Of a stretch of 39,409 nucleotides of DNA, positions 8,003-17,646 are shown one piece after another. How positions within the stretch are numbered: position 1 is the stretch's first letter; each line of letters opens with the position of its first letter. This DNA comes from a virus. The stretch is taken from positions 1 through 39,409 of IMG/VR virus record IMGVR_UViG_3300035703_000193; one strand, 5' to 3'. Made by a program: the position numbers and the translations under genes. The notes below the pieces were generated by a model. That model made no database searches. It was given only the letters and a program-made list of their open reading frames with translations, and had not been told where the DNA came from.

Positions 8003-9384
8003 TATCTTTGTGAGATTTTAGATTGAACTAATGAAGCGAAAGAATCAAAGTAACTCGATTTCGCTTTTGTTTCCTGAACCTTTTCGTGTGCTGAGCCGCC
8101 CGAAGGAAGTCCAACGCCTTTTTTAACTTGCGCCCGAAGTGCGACTAATTCGTTGCCCAATGTTTCCAAAACCGATTCAATTTCAGTAATCGAATTCTTT
8201 TGTTCTTCGGTCTTTTTGTACATTGATTCCATTTCCTCTTTTTGCTTTGAGTGCATCGATTCCATTTCATCGGGTGACAAAACAAAGTAACCTTTTTCTT
8301 TGAGCATGGAAATAGCAACTTCCACCTCATCGTTTTTTGGCTCTTCCTCAACTACTTTTTCCTCCTCAATAACATTTTCCACGGCGGGAGTTTCATCTAT
8401 GCTATTAAGAAGGCTTTTGATTTTTTCTAAAATAGAACTACCCATTTCATCTTCTTTTTTTGTATTTGTTAATAATGCGGCTGGTACATTTAGAAATTTG
8501 TTTAGGCTATTTTGCAACGGTAACATATCAATGTTTTTTTCGCCAACTTTCACAATTTCATCAATGAAGCCAAATTCAAGTGCTTCCTGAGCGGTCAGCC
8601 ATGTTTCAGCTGCCATCATATTTGTAATAATTTCCTTTAGGTTCTTTTGGTCTCCTTTGCGTTTAATAACAGAAGCCGTGTAAATGTCAAGTAACTTTGC
8701 CTCCATTTTGTCCAATAATTCAGCCGTTGCCTCAAGTTCGTCGGCGTTACCCATCGTATAACTCCAAGGTCGGTGAATCATCATGAAGGCGTTTTCGGTC
8801 ATCTTAACTTTATCCGCTGCCAACAGTACAACCGTTGCAATGCTTGCTACCAAGCCGATTCCTGTTGCCGTGGTTTCTTCGGGATAATTAGCCACTAAAT
8901 CAGCAATACCCATGCCCTCGGTGACTGAGCCACCGCCTGAGGATATCGTCAAATTAATTGGCTGCCCGTTCGCCTGGTTAATCTTTGCCCTTACCGAATT
9001 ATAAGAATTAACCGATTCCGAAATTTCCCCTAAAATATCTATACTTACTTTTGCCATGTTTTTCGCTTTGTCCTTTTGTATCGCCTTGTACTTTGCCTCA
9101 GCCCAAACCCTCATAGCACTCCCGCCCCATGCGTCGTACATTACTGAGCCGCAAATTTCAGACCCATCTTCATCAAAGTATTTCCCTTGGTCATAGGTTT
9201 CCGCGCGGCTTAAAAAGGAATATGTGCGTTGTACCGTTTCTTCTGACAAGCCTTCACCGTTTGCGATTTGATTCGCACGTTGCCAGCCGACAAGCGTACC
9301 GCAGTCAGACCCGTTCTTTTCCTTATGGTCGAGTGCGCGTCGTGCGTTGTTTTTTGCGGCATCTGGATAATCGGCGTATGTCAT
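8002..9384 (-). CDS. Head maturation protease, ClpP-like, with N-terminal accessory domain and C-terminal scaffold-like coiled coil
   Basis: The 460-residue protein has three parts. Residues 1-110 form a small domain (SDCGTLVGWQRANQIANGEG, TYDQGKYF, GSVMYDAWGGSAMRVWAE) seen in other phage proteins. Residues 112-280 form a ClpP-fold protease with ISSGGGS, the nucleophile Ser181 in GLVASIAT and catalytic His204 in MMIHRP, followed by the helix that normally supplies the Asp. The remainder is charged and coiled coil (about 350-430), with the look of an internal scaffold removed during maturation. It would cleave head proteins during capsid assembly. ATG at 9384 lies 27 bases after the stop of the upstream gene. 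Confidence 0.85.
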   Translation of the reverse strand: MTYADYPDAAKNNARRALDHKEKNGSDCGTLVGWQRANQIANGEGLSEETVQRTYSFLSRAETYDQGKYFDEDGSEICGSVMYDAWGGSAMRVWAEAKYKAIQKDKAKNMAKVSIDILGEISESVNSYNSVRAKINQANGQPINLTISSGGGSVTEGMGIADLVANYPEETTATGIGLVASIATVVLLAADKVKMTENAFMMIHRPWSYTMGNADELEATAELLDKMEAKLLDIYTASVIKRKGDQKNLKEIITNMMAAETWLTAQEALEFGFIDEIVKVGEKNIDMLPLQNSLNKFLNVPAALLTNTKKEDEMGSSILEKIKSLLNSIDETPAVENVIEEEKVVEEEPKNDEVEVAISMLKEKGYFVLSPDEMESMHSKQKEEMESMYKKTEEQKNSITEIESVLETLGNELVALRAQVKKGVGLPSGGSAHEKVQETKAKSSYFDSFASLVQSKISQR

Positions 9385-9405
9385 AAAATAAAAATAATTT
9401 ATTTA

Positions 9406-9413
9406 CAAAATTA
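9406..9413 (-). promoter_or_regulatory. Possible late promoter -7 box upstream of the head protease
   Basis: Read on the minus strand, TAATTTTG fits the Bacteroidota -7 pattern TAnnTTTG and lies about 22 bases upstream of the protease ATG. No convincing -33 TTTG is present at the usual distance, so it may be only AT-rich intergenic sequence. An internal promoter here would allow higher expression of the capsid block than of the upstream tail genes. Confidence 0.3.
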
Positions 9414-9761
9414 CTCGGTCTTCTTTTTATCTTTTCTTTTTTGCTTGATTTGATAACCAAACCTTTCAGGGTGCTGAACCATGTTATAAACGTGCTTCTT
9501 GGAAATACCCGTGCGTATGCTTATTTCCATCATGGCATCCATCTTTGAATCATTTGAATAAAGGCTATTCGGGTAAAGGTGCATCACCATATACTTTGCC
9601 ACCGTCTTTTCCTTCACCACGTCGGTTTTTACGAGGAAGGAAATAAGATGAAAAAAGCTGGGCGCAATGCCTTCCTTTTGGCAAAATGCACTGTATTTAT
9701 TCAAGATTTCATGTGTAAAATCCTTCAATAAATCACCATTAATCATTTCAAAGTCATCCAT
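9411..9761 (-). CDS. Small helical protein with HTH-like segment, unknown function
   Basis: The 116-residue product has an acidic N-terminus (MDDFEMINGDLLKDFTHEIL) and a segment MEISIRTGISKKHVYNMVQH that resembles a helix-turn-helix (S/TG-I-S-x-x-x-V-x-x-x recognition). The C-terminus is strongly basic (KQKRKDKKKTE). It sits between the tape measure and head protease modules, overlapping the upstream 87-residue gene by 8 bases. It could be a DNA-binding late regulator or a small assembly factor. The HTH reading is inference from pattern only. Confidence 0.55.
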   Translation of the reverse strand: MDDFEMINGDLLKDFTHEILNKYSAFCQKEGIAPSFFHLISFLVKTDVVKEKTVAKYMVMHLYPNSLYSNDSKMDAMMEISIRTGISKKHVYNMVQHPERFGYQIKQKRKDKKKTE

Positions 9762-10017
9762 TTTCGTTCCAATAATTTACAATTTGCCTCATTTTACCGA
9801 CTACTTTTGTCCGACACGCGGGACAATTACGCCGCTCAGGCTCGTAATGATTCACAAAGTTGTTATAAATATTAAATAAATAATCCATGTCGTTCGGGTC
9901 AATGCTTAAAACCCTGTATGTCCTATTGACCGTGGCGATAACTTGCGCTTTGTATTCCTCTGGAATGCGTGAACCAAGTTCTCCCCATATACTATCTGTC
10001 TTCATGCAATTGCACAT
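9754..10017 (-). CDS. Small cysteine-rich protein, likely zinc-binding
   Basis: The 87-residue protein begins MCNCMK and has a C-terminal RRNCPACRTKV motif, a CxxC pair followed by a basic helix; together the four cysteines could bind one zinc ion. It directly follows the tape measure gene's start context in the operon: its ATG at 10017 is adjacent to the tape measure stop at 10018. Proteins ending in a NCPACR-type motif are widespread hypothetical genes in Bacteroidota phages, but the function is unknown to me. Confidence 0.6.
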   Translation of the reverse strand: MCNCMKTDSIWGELGSRIPEEYKAQVIATVNRTYRVLSIDPNDMDYLFNIYNNFVNHYEPERRNCPACRTKVVGKMRQIVNYWNENG

Positions 10018-13000
10018 TTATAAAGTGGCGTTTATTTTCAACTTATTTCCCTCAGCAAGATCGCGCGCAATGTCTTCGCTTACGACGTATGCTTGTAACC
10101 TGTCTATCCTGTTGTTTATCGCGTCTGTCTTTGCCTCCATGACTTGCAAAAATTCGTTCATGTTGCCCTGTAAACCTAAGCCTTGTATCGGTGGGCTTAT
10201 CGGTGGAACCATGCCACCTTCAGCGAAACCTTTGATTCCAAGTTTCCTGAATGTGGGAGAACCACCTAATAAACTTTGTTGGCGTTGGTTCAATACCACC
10301 TCACCACGTTTTACGTATGCAAGTACATTGTCACCATTTGACCGCGTTGGTATGTTTTGCTTTTGATTCACCCGTTGCCCTGTGACCACGCCACCTTCTG
10401 CAAGGGGCTGGGCGATAATCGTCGCCGTTTGTATTCCTGCGAAAACACCTGCAGAAATGGCTGAACCAATAGTAAATGGCGGACCAGGGGGAACGGCTAA
10501 AGCCCTGTTTACCGCCAAAGCCCCTTGTATTATTGATTGAAGAATGGCTATTTTCTTTTCAGCCTTCGCCGCTTTTAATTGCAATGCTTCGGCTTCTTTG
10601 TTTCTTGATTCTAACAACGCCTTTTCCTGAACAATTTCTTTTTCTAATCGCCTCTTTTTTATACCACTCGCCTTTTCCGCTTTGGCTTCAAGTGTTGCAA
10701 TATTTTCTTCCGTTAATTCTATCTGTTCGTTTAATTGGTCAGCATCCTTTTTAAAACGCGCTTGCTGAACCGTGGAGAAAAAGTCAGTTACTAAAGAAGC
10801 GGTTTGCAAATAAGTTTCAATTCTTTTGGCTCGTTCCTCTAAATCTTCCTCTTCCTTTTTCTTTTGTTCGTTCCTAAAGTCGTCCGCGTTTTTTGTAACC
10901 TCTTTAAATACCTTTTGAATATCTTCCACCTCTTTTTTCAATAACTCAGGCGGCTTTGTCGTCAATGGCAAGGTCGCAAGTTGCTCCGCATTTTTTAAAT
11001 TGTTAAGCAAGTTACCACGCGCCGCATCTGCTAAGATTTGATTCTGTTGTTCAACCGCTGACTTGATTTGGTTATTAATTGCGTTCAACTTTACCGCCAG
11101 TTCTTTCTGTGTCCCTGAGCCAAACACGGCGTTGGAAAAAGCGGTTTGCAATTTGCTTCGTTCATCTTCGAGGGCTGCAAGTGAACCTTCAGTGAATGCC
11201 TTTACCGTTTCCTTCGCCGCCTCTTTGCCTAATTTGCCACCTAAATTTCGTGCTGGAACTTCGGGTTTAAATTTATTTAACTCCGATTCAATTCCTTTAA
11301 TTTCTTCGCTTAATTTTTTGTAATCCGCAGAACCAAATAAAACAACCTTTCTTTGCTTTCTCTTTTCAGATAACTTTTGTTCTAATCCTTCCTGAGTACC
11401 CAATAATGCCGCCGCCTGTTCCTTTGCGATTCTTTCTTGTTCTTTAAGAGCCTCTTTATTAATTAAATTTATCTCTTTGTTTCCATCTTTGATTTGTTGA
11501 TTGAAAACTTTGAAGAAGGAAAGAATTGAACCCTCAGGCTTTGTAAACTCGGCGAACGCTTTTTTGTACGCGTTCAATCTGTTTGGTACTTGCTCAAAGT
11601 AATTTAGGATTCCAGATAAAACGCCGTTTAAAAATAACTTACCCTTTGCCGTTGCAATTTCAAACTCCACTCCCGTGGTTGCAAGGGTTTGATTATAGGC
11701 AACCTCACTTATTTTTAATTGCTCATTTACTCTAAATAATTCTTCTTGTTGCTTTTGATAAAGGTTACTTGATAAAGTTACGTCGTCCGTACTTTGTAAA
11801 ACATCGCCCAGAGTTATCAAAAAGTCTTTACCAATATCTTCGCCTGGTCCGCCAAAAACATCTGCAATAACCGTTTGAAGCTGCGAACCCGCAATACCTG
11901 TTTCCGTTATTTTATCGGTTACAAGTCCAAATGCCTGACCCGATGTTACTGAGCCATTATTTATATTGGTAAATAATTCGTCTGTAAATTCTTTGCCAAA
12001 AGCATTTTCCAAAGCTGCCTTTGAGGCTTTGGTTTGTTCGTTTATTCTTAATCCAAACTCTTTAACCGCATCAAGTCCCTTATCTGAAAATATGCCTTCA
12101 TTTGCTGAGGCTATTGATACTCTTAAAAAATCTTCGGCACTTAATCCAGCGTCACGAAATTGAACTGAGTATTGTTTTAAGCCGTCAAGAAATTGCCCCT
12201 GAGCATCCGCACCTTTTCGAAAACCAATTTCAACCACGTCCAACGCCTGAGCAAAAGAAATACCCAACGCCTTACTTGCGCTATTTGCTGCAACAACAAT
12301 GTCATCAACATTTTTCCCATACGTCACCGCAATGGCTTGACTACTTGCCACTACTTGCGTCAATTCTTCGCCCGTGATTTGTGTAAAGTTGGTAACCTGA
12401 GCCGATAACTCCTGCGTTGCCCTTGCGGCTTCAATTAAGCCTCCAACGATTTCGCTTATCGCTTGAAACGCGGTCAATGCTATTCCTATTGTACCAAGCC
12501 CAACGCTTAATGACCCTGAGGCTTTGTTTAAACTTGCGAATCCGTTTTGCACTCCACCAATAGCGCCTGTAACTTGTCCAAGTGTTCCGCTTAACTTTGG
12601 GAAAAAGTTTGATAAGGCTTCGGTATAACCTCCGACATTTCTTTGAAATTGCCCAACCGTGGCATCAATGCCCTTTAGTTTTTTATCAAGGTTGTTGATA
12701 CTTACAAGAAGGTCTTTTGCCTCCTGTGTATTTGTCATTTGAGCCGCCGCCAAATCTTTGTAGCGGTTGCGTTGGTCATTTAACTCTTTGCTTAACTTTC
12801 GATAAGCTCCGTTGGCTTTGTCGGTTGCGGTTATTTCTTCGTTGCGGCTTTTGATTTGCTCCTTAACAACTTTGTTAACCTCCATTTGCGCCGCCTTCAA
12901 ATCAACCAACTTCGCTTCAAGTTTCTTGATTTCTTGAACGTCGGTTGTTTTCTTGATTTCAGCGTTTACATCGGCAATGGCTCTTTTCAATTCCGTTGCC

Positions 13001-13059
13001 GTTTCAACCGTTTTGCCTAAGCCGTCTATTACTATTTGAAAACCTATTACTTTTGACAT
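10018..13059 (-). CDS. Tail tape measure protein
   Basis: The longest gene of the window, 1013 residues. The N-terminal about 130 residues are coiled coil rich in K, E and N, followed by G/A-rich hydrophobic stretches (LSVGLGTIGIALTAFQAISE near 190) and the minor-tail/tape-measure-type segment FTQITGEELTQVVASSQAIA. Long coiled coils occupy about 520-860, and a second hydrophobic stretch (AILQSIIQGALAVNRALAVP) lies near 870, as expected for a protein that fills the tail lumen and enters the membrane. In long-tailed phages tape measure length sets tail length. It overlaps the upstream 811-residue gene by one base. Confidence 0.9.
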   Translation of the reverse strand: MSKVIGFQIVIDGLGKTVETATELKRAIADVNAEIKKTTDVQEIKKLEAKLVDLKAAQMEVNKVVKEQIKSRNEEITATDKANGAYRKLSKELNDQRNRYKDLAAAQMTNTQEAKDLLVSINNLDKKLKGIDATVGQFQRNVGGYTEALSNFFPKLSGTLGQVTGAIGGVQNGFASLNKASGSLSVGLGTIGIALTAFQAISEIVGGLIEAARATQELSAQVTNFTQITGEELTQVVASSQAIAVTYGKNVDDIVVAANSASKALGISFAQALDVVEIGFRKGADAQGQFLDGLKQYSVQFRDAGLSAEDFLRVSIASANEGIFSDKGLDAVKEFGLRINEQTKASKAALENAFGKEFTDELFTNINNGSVTSGQAFGLVTDKITETGIAGSQLQTVIADVFGGPGEDIGKDFLITLGDVLQSTDDVTLSSNLYQKQQEELFRVNEQLKISEVAYNQTLATTGVEFEIATAKGKLFLNGVLSGILNYFEQVPNRLNAYKKAFAEFTKPEGSILSFFKVFNQQIKDGNKEINLINKEALKEQERIAKEQAAALLGTQEGLEQKLSEKRKQRKVVLFGSADYKKLSEEIKGIESELNKFKPEVPARNLGGKLGKEAAKETVKAFTEGSLAALEDERSKLQTAFSNAVFGSGTQKELAVKLNAINNQIKSAVEQQNQILADAARGNLLNNLKNAEQLATLPLTTKPPELLKKEVEDIQKVFKEVTKNADDFRNEQKKKEEEDLEERAKRIETYLQTASLVTDFFSTVQQARFKKDADQLNEQIELTEENIATLEAKAEKASGIKKRRLEKEIVQEKALLESRNKEAEALQLKAAKAEKKIAILQSIIQGALAVNRALAVPPGPPFTIGSAISAGVFAGIQTATIIAQPLAEGGVVTGQRVNQKQNIPTRSNGDNVLAYVKRGEVVLNQRQQSLLGGSPTFRKLGIKGFAEGGMVPPISPPIQGLGLQGNMNEFLQVMEAKTDAINNRIDRLQAYVVSEDIARDLAEGNKLKINATL

Positions 13060-15494
13060 TATCCCTTTGTTACGCCGTTTACAATAACTTCATAATTTGC
13101 CCCATCGTAATGGGTATCAATGTTTATCCCGATGGTTGAGCCGCTAATAATATATTGAATCGTTGGTATCAACTTTTGCCCGTTCTGGAAAACAAGTACA
13201 TTTGCATTTGTGTTTGAAACATTTGTTACGCCTGAATTGACGGGTAATACAAGTACGTTGGTATTTGAGTTAAGGAACGGCGTATAAGATAACTGAATGT
13301 TTACCGTTGCCCCATTTGCCCCAACCAATCCGCTTCCCGAGCCTGTAACCGTGCCACCTTGCGGCGGTGCTCCTGCCAGGGTAATCGTATTACTTACTTT
13401 GCTAAGGTCGTTTACATTTGGCTTTTCATCGTATAAAATTACGGTTCTTGCTGGGCTATTGCTTTTGGGATTGTATTCAAGTTCCTGAATAATGAAATTG
13501 GAACTTCCAATCATTCCTTTGCGCCTGAAGGAAAGTTGCGTTATGTCCTTGTTTTCCCATTTGACAAAGGTTGTGTATTGCTTTCCAAGTTCTATTCGCT
13601 TGTACGTTTGAAGGTGGAACGTTTTAAAAACGCCTTGCATCACATTGGTATAATTTGTGACTTCATCGGAAAAGGAAAGGTTAAAATCTCCGCCGCTCGG
13701 GTCATTGTAATTTACCATGAAAGCCGCAGGAAAATCAAAAGCCGAAGCCGCTGAGCTTGCTTCATCATACAAACGAACGTATCCATCTAAGCCGCTGCGC
13801 CTGCCTGCGTAATAAAGCAAACGAGGTGCAAGGTTATAATTGGGTTCTGCATCAGGAACGGTATTATAATCGTCGCCGAAAACAAGGGGCATCTGCGCCC
13901 CGTATGTTCCACCCGTGGTAATCGCCACGTCGTTAATATGAATAGCTTTTGCGAAGAACTTTGTATAAAGAAATTCAATGCCATTTGGAAAACGATCCTC
14001 AGGAAAGTTGTAACCTCCTGAATAAATGTTAACGCCGCGCCTTGCTTCCTCTTTGTTTGTCGTATCGTCATCCGTGGCGTATGCCAACACCTGACTTGAT
14101 TTGTAATTATCGAGAATGGTTAATTCACTTCCGTCAATGTCACGGGTATTTAAATCATATTTATTCGTGTCCTTAAAAAAGCCGTCAAAGGTTGTAAGGG
14201 TAATCGCGCCGCTTGCGTTCGCCCTGTATCTTACCGTATAATTGTCCTTTGGATACGCGTAAACTTGTTTGCTTAGCACGTCTGTTTCCCATGCTAAATT
14301 GAAAATGGTTGTTAAGTCCGCAATAATATCTTTGACATACCAACTATTAGGTATGATATATTCCAAGTTTACCGTTTCCCCCTGTTCCAAGCCTTCCTTT
14401 TGCGCCACCACCGACAAAGAACCGTCTATTGTAAGACTAAAGGTTACATTCTCGTATCTCAGTCGCATTTTAACCAAGTCCCCTGCCACCAAGTCCCCCA
14501 GAAATTCAAGTGCAATAGAATCATTCAACGATGTTTCATTGGTTAAATCATACACGGAAACAACGTTGTTGTTCACTTCAAAGAAAAGAATAAGTTCTGC
14601 AAATTGGTTTAAGTCACCAATCGAAGCCGTTAAGGTAACGTTTAACTCAGCTATCAACTCGTATAAAGCATTTATCGGCACGGTATAAACGCCGCCTGTG
14701 TAATTCCCACCCGTGTCAAAGTTGGGTGACGTTGTTTCATTTGTAAATGTAATATCAACCGTCCCGTAATCACCAGCGGAATAAACGAAGGACGAAGGCG
14801 AAGGATTGGAAGCCCTGAGGTTTACAAAGTCTTTAATGTAATCAGCATCAAGATTAAGCCCCATTGGAATAATGAGGCGACTGAAAGGATCGGTTTTAAA
14901 AATGCTGTTTAATTGATACCCCTTATTTTGAAAAGCCTTTTCCAAGATTTGCCAAATGAAAATGGCAGGCGTCAACTCATTGTCAACAATGTACGTTTCA
15001 TTTTCCCACGCCTTCCATTTCATCAAGATGAAACAATGTTCTGAAGTCAAAGGATTATAATTCGTTTTTACCGTTGCCGTGGATACGGTTATGTCCTGCC
15101 AACCAAGTGACCTGACTAAGATGTTACCCACGTCTGCGAACCAATCCGCATTATTTCCAATCAATGCAACCTTGTAATTATTCGCTTTGAATCCGTGGTT
15201 CATGGCGGTTAATTCGCCTGAATCAAGTCGCGCTTTTCCTGTGAGAATTGAAACACCGTTTGCCTCCAGCCGTGCAGGTAATAACTTGTAAGCATTGTTT
15301 ACAATGACATTTGGCGTTTCAATGTTTTCAAATATTTCAATGTTCGTCTTTGTGCCAGGAAGTGTTACATTCCTTTTCGAGTGCGCTCCTGATATGTTAC
15401 CAAGCTCGATATTTTCAATAGAATAATCAATGGTAACATTGACATCCTTTTGGTTTAAATCGACTTCTTGATTATTTATAAATAGTTTTATCAT
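13059..15494 (-). CDS. Large tail protein, probable distal tail/baseplate hub protein
   Basis: The 811-residue protein begins MIKLFINNQEVDLNQKDVNV, with early segment GNISGAHSKRNVTLPGTKTN seen in tail-tip proteins of Bacteroidota phages. Predicted largely beta with no enzyme motif. It is immediately upstream of the tape measure gene in transcription order, and a 4-base overlap links it to the upstream 400-residue gene. The N-terminal region likely forms the ring that closes the tail tube and the C-terminal GSTIGINIDTHYDGANYEVI part a peripheral domain. A role in the tail tip is inferred from size and position. Confidence 0.65.
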   Translation of the reverse strand: MIKLFINNQEVDLNQKDVNVTIDYSIENIELGNISGAHSKRNVTLPGTKTNIEIFENIETPNVIVNNAYKLLPARLEANGVSILTGKARLDSGELTAMNHGFKANNYKVALIGNNADWFADVGNILVRSLGWQDITVSTATVKTNYNPLTSEHCFILMKWKAWENETYIVDNELTPAIFIWQILEKAFQNKGYQLNSIFKTDPFSRLIIPMGLNLDADYIKDFVNLRASNPSPSSFVYSAGDYGTVDITFTNETTSPNFDTGGNYTGGVYTVPINALYELIAELNVTLTASIGDLNQFAELILFFEVNNNVVSVYDLTNETSLNDSIALEFLGDLVAGDLVKMRLRYENVTFSLTIDGSLSVVAQKEGLEQGETVNLEYIIPNSWYVKDIIADLTTIFNLAWETDVLSKQVYAYPKDNYTVRYRANASGAITLTTFDGFFKDTNKYDLNTRDIDGSELTILDNYKSSQVLAYATDDDTTNKEEARRGVNIYSGGYNFPEDRFPNGIEFLYTKFFAKAIHINDVAITTGGTYGAQMPLVFGDDYNTVPDAEPNYNLAPRLLYYAGRRSGLDGYVRLYDEASSAASAFDFPAAFMVNYNDPSGGDFNLSFSDEVTNYTNVMQGVFKTFHLQTYKRIELGKQYTTFVKWENKDITQLSFRRKGMIGSSNFIIQELEYNPKSNSPARTVILYDEKPNVNDLSKVSNTITLAGAPPQGGTVTGSGSGLVGANGATVNIQLSYTPFLNSNTNVLVLPVNSGVTNVSNTNANVLVFQNGQKLIPTIQYIISGSTIGINIDTHYDGANYEVIVNGVTKG

Positions 15495-16693
15495 AGCTGA
15501 GCCACTGGCGTATTTTGATAAATGATTTCAAACGAAACGCCAATGTCCGTCGCCCTGTTGTTATCCGTGTTTATCTCCCCGTTGGCAATGGTGACGTTAA
15601 CGTATTTGCCATTCTCTACAATGTACACCTCAGGAGAATTAAACATTGTGGCAATGTACAACGCATCCTCATGACTTACCGCCACCGTGACCGTCTTACT
15701 TTTGTTTGACCTTTGATTAACCTTAATAACATTTTTGTCAAACGTGTTAGCTTTTGGACTTGCGGCAATGTTCCATCGTTGCGCAAGGTTAATCGTATCC
15801 GCGTTGCTCGTTTGTTTGTCAATGATTAACCCAATGAATTGATAGCTTTCCGCGCCTCCATGCTTACCGAACCAATGAAGCTCAATGTTATCGTCGCAAT
15901 TTGGGTAAATGTAAATCCTTTGCCTTTCGCTTAGGCGCGTGTACGTCCCTGAGTAAACACCAACGGAGACATCGTAATAATCGTAAAGGTCGGGATTGGT
16001 TGGAAAATTGCCAGCGTGAAAAATGGCACTGCTTCCAAATATATTTGATACGCCAGCGGACAAAGAATATAAGTCATTGTTTGCCGTGGAATTTAAATTG
16101 TCAACAATCGTAACGGCTGAACTTCCAGACTTTAAATAAAATTCAAATTGAGCCGCGTTTGTTCCACGCCCGATGTAACTTAAAAATATGTTACCCGAGG
16201 AATTGCATTTTATAAAATCATTCCTTTGTGTCAGGAATAAAAAAGGATTTGCCGAGGGTTGATAAAAATCCCCCATGTCGTATTCCCCATCCACAAACAA
16301 TGAAGGCAAAACGTATGCCGTGGTGCTGCTTTGCGCTGCCGTGGAGGTAACTACGAAGCCCGATGAATTAATCGTTTGATTAAACGCCGTGCAATACAAT
16401 GATGAAATAACGTCGGTATTATTTGTAAGACTGAACCCGTAAAGGTTTCCGAAGAAACTTGTTTTGGCGTTTGTCTTTGGTGCAAGCTGAGTAATCAAGA
16501 ACGATTGGACATTTGTGTCAAACACCGCCGAAGTTCCACTTGTTCCCGTTTGAGCCGCCAAGAAAGAACCTTCCAATGTTCCATCAAGATAAACATTGAC
16601 TTGCTGCTGAATAACCCCAGACGGTTCAATGGAACGAAACGCCACGGGATAAAGGCTACTTGAAATGGTATCGGGGTTTATCGTGTAACTCAT
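15491..16693 (-). CDS. Tail-associated structural protein
   Basis: A 400-residue, beta-rich protein rich in S, T, N and aromatic residues (starts MSYTINPDTISSSLYPVAFR). The C-terminal part includes VTVAVSHEDALYIATMFNSP and ends IGVSFEIIYQNTPVAQL. It has no enzyme motif. Overlaps of 4 bases on both sides tie it to the 175-residue gene upstream and the 811-residue tail gene downstream, so it is translated as part of the tail module. In Bacteroidota siphophages such genes beside the tail hub are structural; exact role not determined. Confidence 0.6.
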   Translation of the reverse strand: MSYTINPDTISSSLYPVAFRSIEPSGVIQQQVNVYLDGTLEGSFLAAQTGTSGTSAVFDTNVQSFLITQLAPKTNAKTSFFGNLYGFSLTNNTDVISSLYCTAFNQTINSSGFVVTSTAAQSSTTAYVLPSLFVDGEYDMGDFYQPSANPFLFLTQRNDFIKCNSSGNIFLSYIGRGTNAAQFEFYLKSGSSAVTIVDNLNSTANNDLYSLSAGVSNIFGSSAIFHAGNFPTNPDLYDYYDVSVGVYSGTYTRLSERQRIYIYPNCDDNIELHWFGKHGGAESYQFIGLIIDKQTSNADTINLAQRWNIAASPKANTFDKNVIKVNQRSNKSKTVTVAVSHEDALYIATMFNSPEVYIVENGKYVNVTIANGEINTDNNRATDIGVSFEIIYQNTPVAQL

Positions 16694-17217
16694 CTATTTA
16701 AAATTGATTTGTAAAATGTTTCAACCGTAATTATCATGCTTTGATAAATTGCCATGTTTATCAAGTGCGACATTTCAGCCTCCTTCTTATCAAGCGCTTC
16801 TTCAATGAAGCCTGTGCGCTTTCCAGTCTTTGAATGCTTTTGGCTTTTAATTGTTGGCATTCCTTCCTTTTTATGCTTTGAGGCAATAGCGAAGGCAATT
16901 GATTTAGCTTCTTTATCCGATGCGCCAAACCTTTGTTTAGCATATTTCATTAAGCCTTTAATATATTCGCTTTCCTTTCGTCCGCTGCCTGGGTAATAAG
17001 GAATCTTTGTTGCAAGTACCCCTTTGTTATTGATTGCCATGTAATCAGGAACATAGCCTTCAATGATTAATTCATTTGTTTGGAAGCGTATAACCGTTTC
17101 CATGTTCTTAATGGCTGAGCCTGTCAAGTTGTGTCCTTGCGCCTTCCATTCATTCGCCACGGCTTCAATAGCCATTTGCGCAATGTTATCCGCTAAAATT
17201 TGTAACTCTTTCTCCAT
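16690..17217 (-). CDS. Tail completion/terminator-like protein
   Basis: The 175-residue protein is mostly helical, with an N-terminal LADNIAQMAIEAVANEWKAQ helix and a central YKGLMKYAKQR-like block (YIKGLMKYAKQRFGASDKEA) plus IAFAIASKHKKEGMP. This architecture resembles HK97 gp10-type neck/tail completion proteins. The gene lies at the start of the tail block after a terminator-like hairpin at 17228-17247, and overlaps the downstream 400-residue tail gene by 4 bases. The family match is by pattern only. Confidence 0.55.
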   Translation of the reverse strand: MEKELQILADNIAQMAIEAVANEWKAQGHNLTGSAIKNMETVIRFQTNELIIEGYVPDYMAINNKGVLATKIPYYPGSGRKESEYIKGLMKYAKQRFGASDKEAKSIAFAIASKHKKEGMPTIKSQKHSKTGKRTGFIEEALDKKEAEMSHLINMAIYQSMIITVETFYKSILNR

Positions 17218-17258
17218 AATAAAAATAGGTAACCCCGAAGGGCTACCGTGTTTTTTTT
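17218..17258. terminator. Bidirectional terminator-like hairpin inside the late operon
   Basis: The arms are 17228-17235 and 17240-17247 with a four-base loop. On the minus strand the hairpin reads GGTAGCCC-TTCG-GGGTTACC, a UUCG tetraloop stem with one G-U pair, followed by TATTTTTATT. On the plus strand a run of eight T follows the stem. It separates the 129-residue gene from the 175-residue gene, so it probably works as a partial terminator that lowers expression of downstream genes. Confidence 0.7.
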
Positions 17259-17646
17259 AATCAACGCGCAAGGTAAGGGCTGAGGCGTTAAATTTCACTT
17301 CATCACCTACCGCAATGGTTTTCGACGTGGTTAATAATCCATGAAACAAAAGGTTTCCAGCCGCCGAGGAATCAAAGACACCTACATAATCAGCCACCGC
17401 CGAAGGTGATGCGCTCGTGGTTATCGTCAACGCCGTCGTGTTCGTTATCGTCGCCGTTGTTCCCGTGGTTGTTGTCCAACCGCCTGCAGCAACCGAGGCG
17501 CGCGTATAAAGAGCCGTGCCGCCCGTGCCAGTATCCGTTGGATTTCCGTTGAACAATTGTACCCATGTCGCCGTTGGCGGCGTCGGGAACGAACCTCCGT
17601 TAATCCAATCGAGTATCTCATTCTCCATGTAATTTGAAAAAGCCAT
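17257..17646 (-). CDS. Small tail-fibre-like/structural protein
   Basis: The 129-residue protein starts MAFSNYMENEILDWINGGSF and contains ATWVQLFNGNPTDTGTGG, then a T/S/A-rich beta region with VGVFDSSAAGNLLFHGLL and a terminal strand (FNASALTLRVD). This layout is the same as a widespread small phage protein annotated as tail fibre protein. The base composition is more GC rich and repetitive (ACC/GCC codons) than its neighbours. It precedes a terminator-like hairpin, suggesting that it is made in larger amounts than the genes beyond. Confidence 0.65.
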   Translation of the reverse strand: MAFSNYMENEILDWINGGSFPTPPTATWVQLFNGNPTDTGTGGTALYTRASVAAGGWTTTTGTTATITNTTALTITTSASPSAVADYVGVFDSSAAGNLLFHGLLTTSKTIAVGDEVKFNASALTLRVD

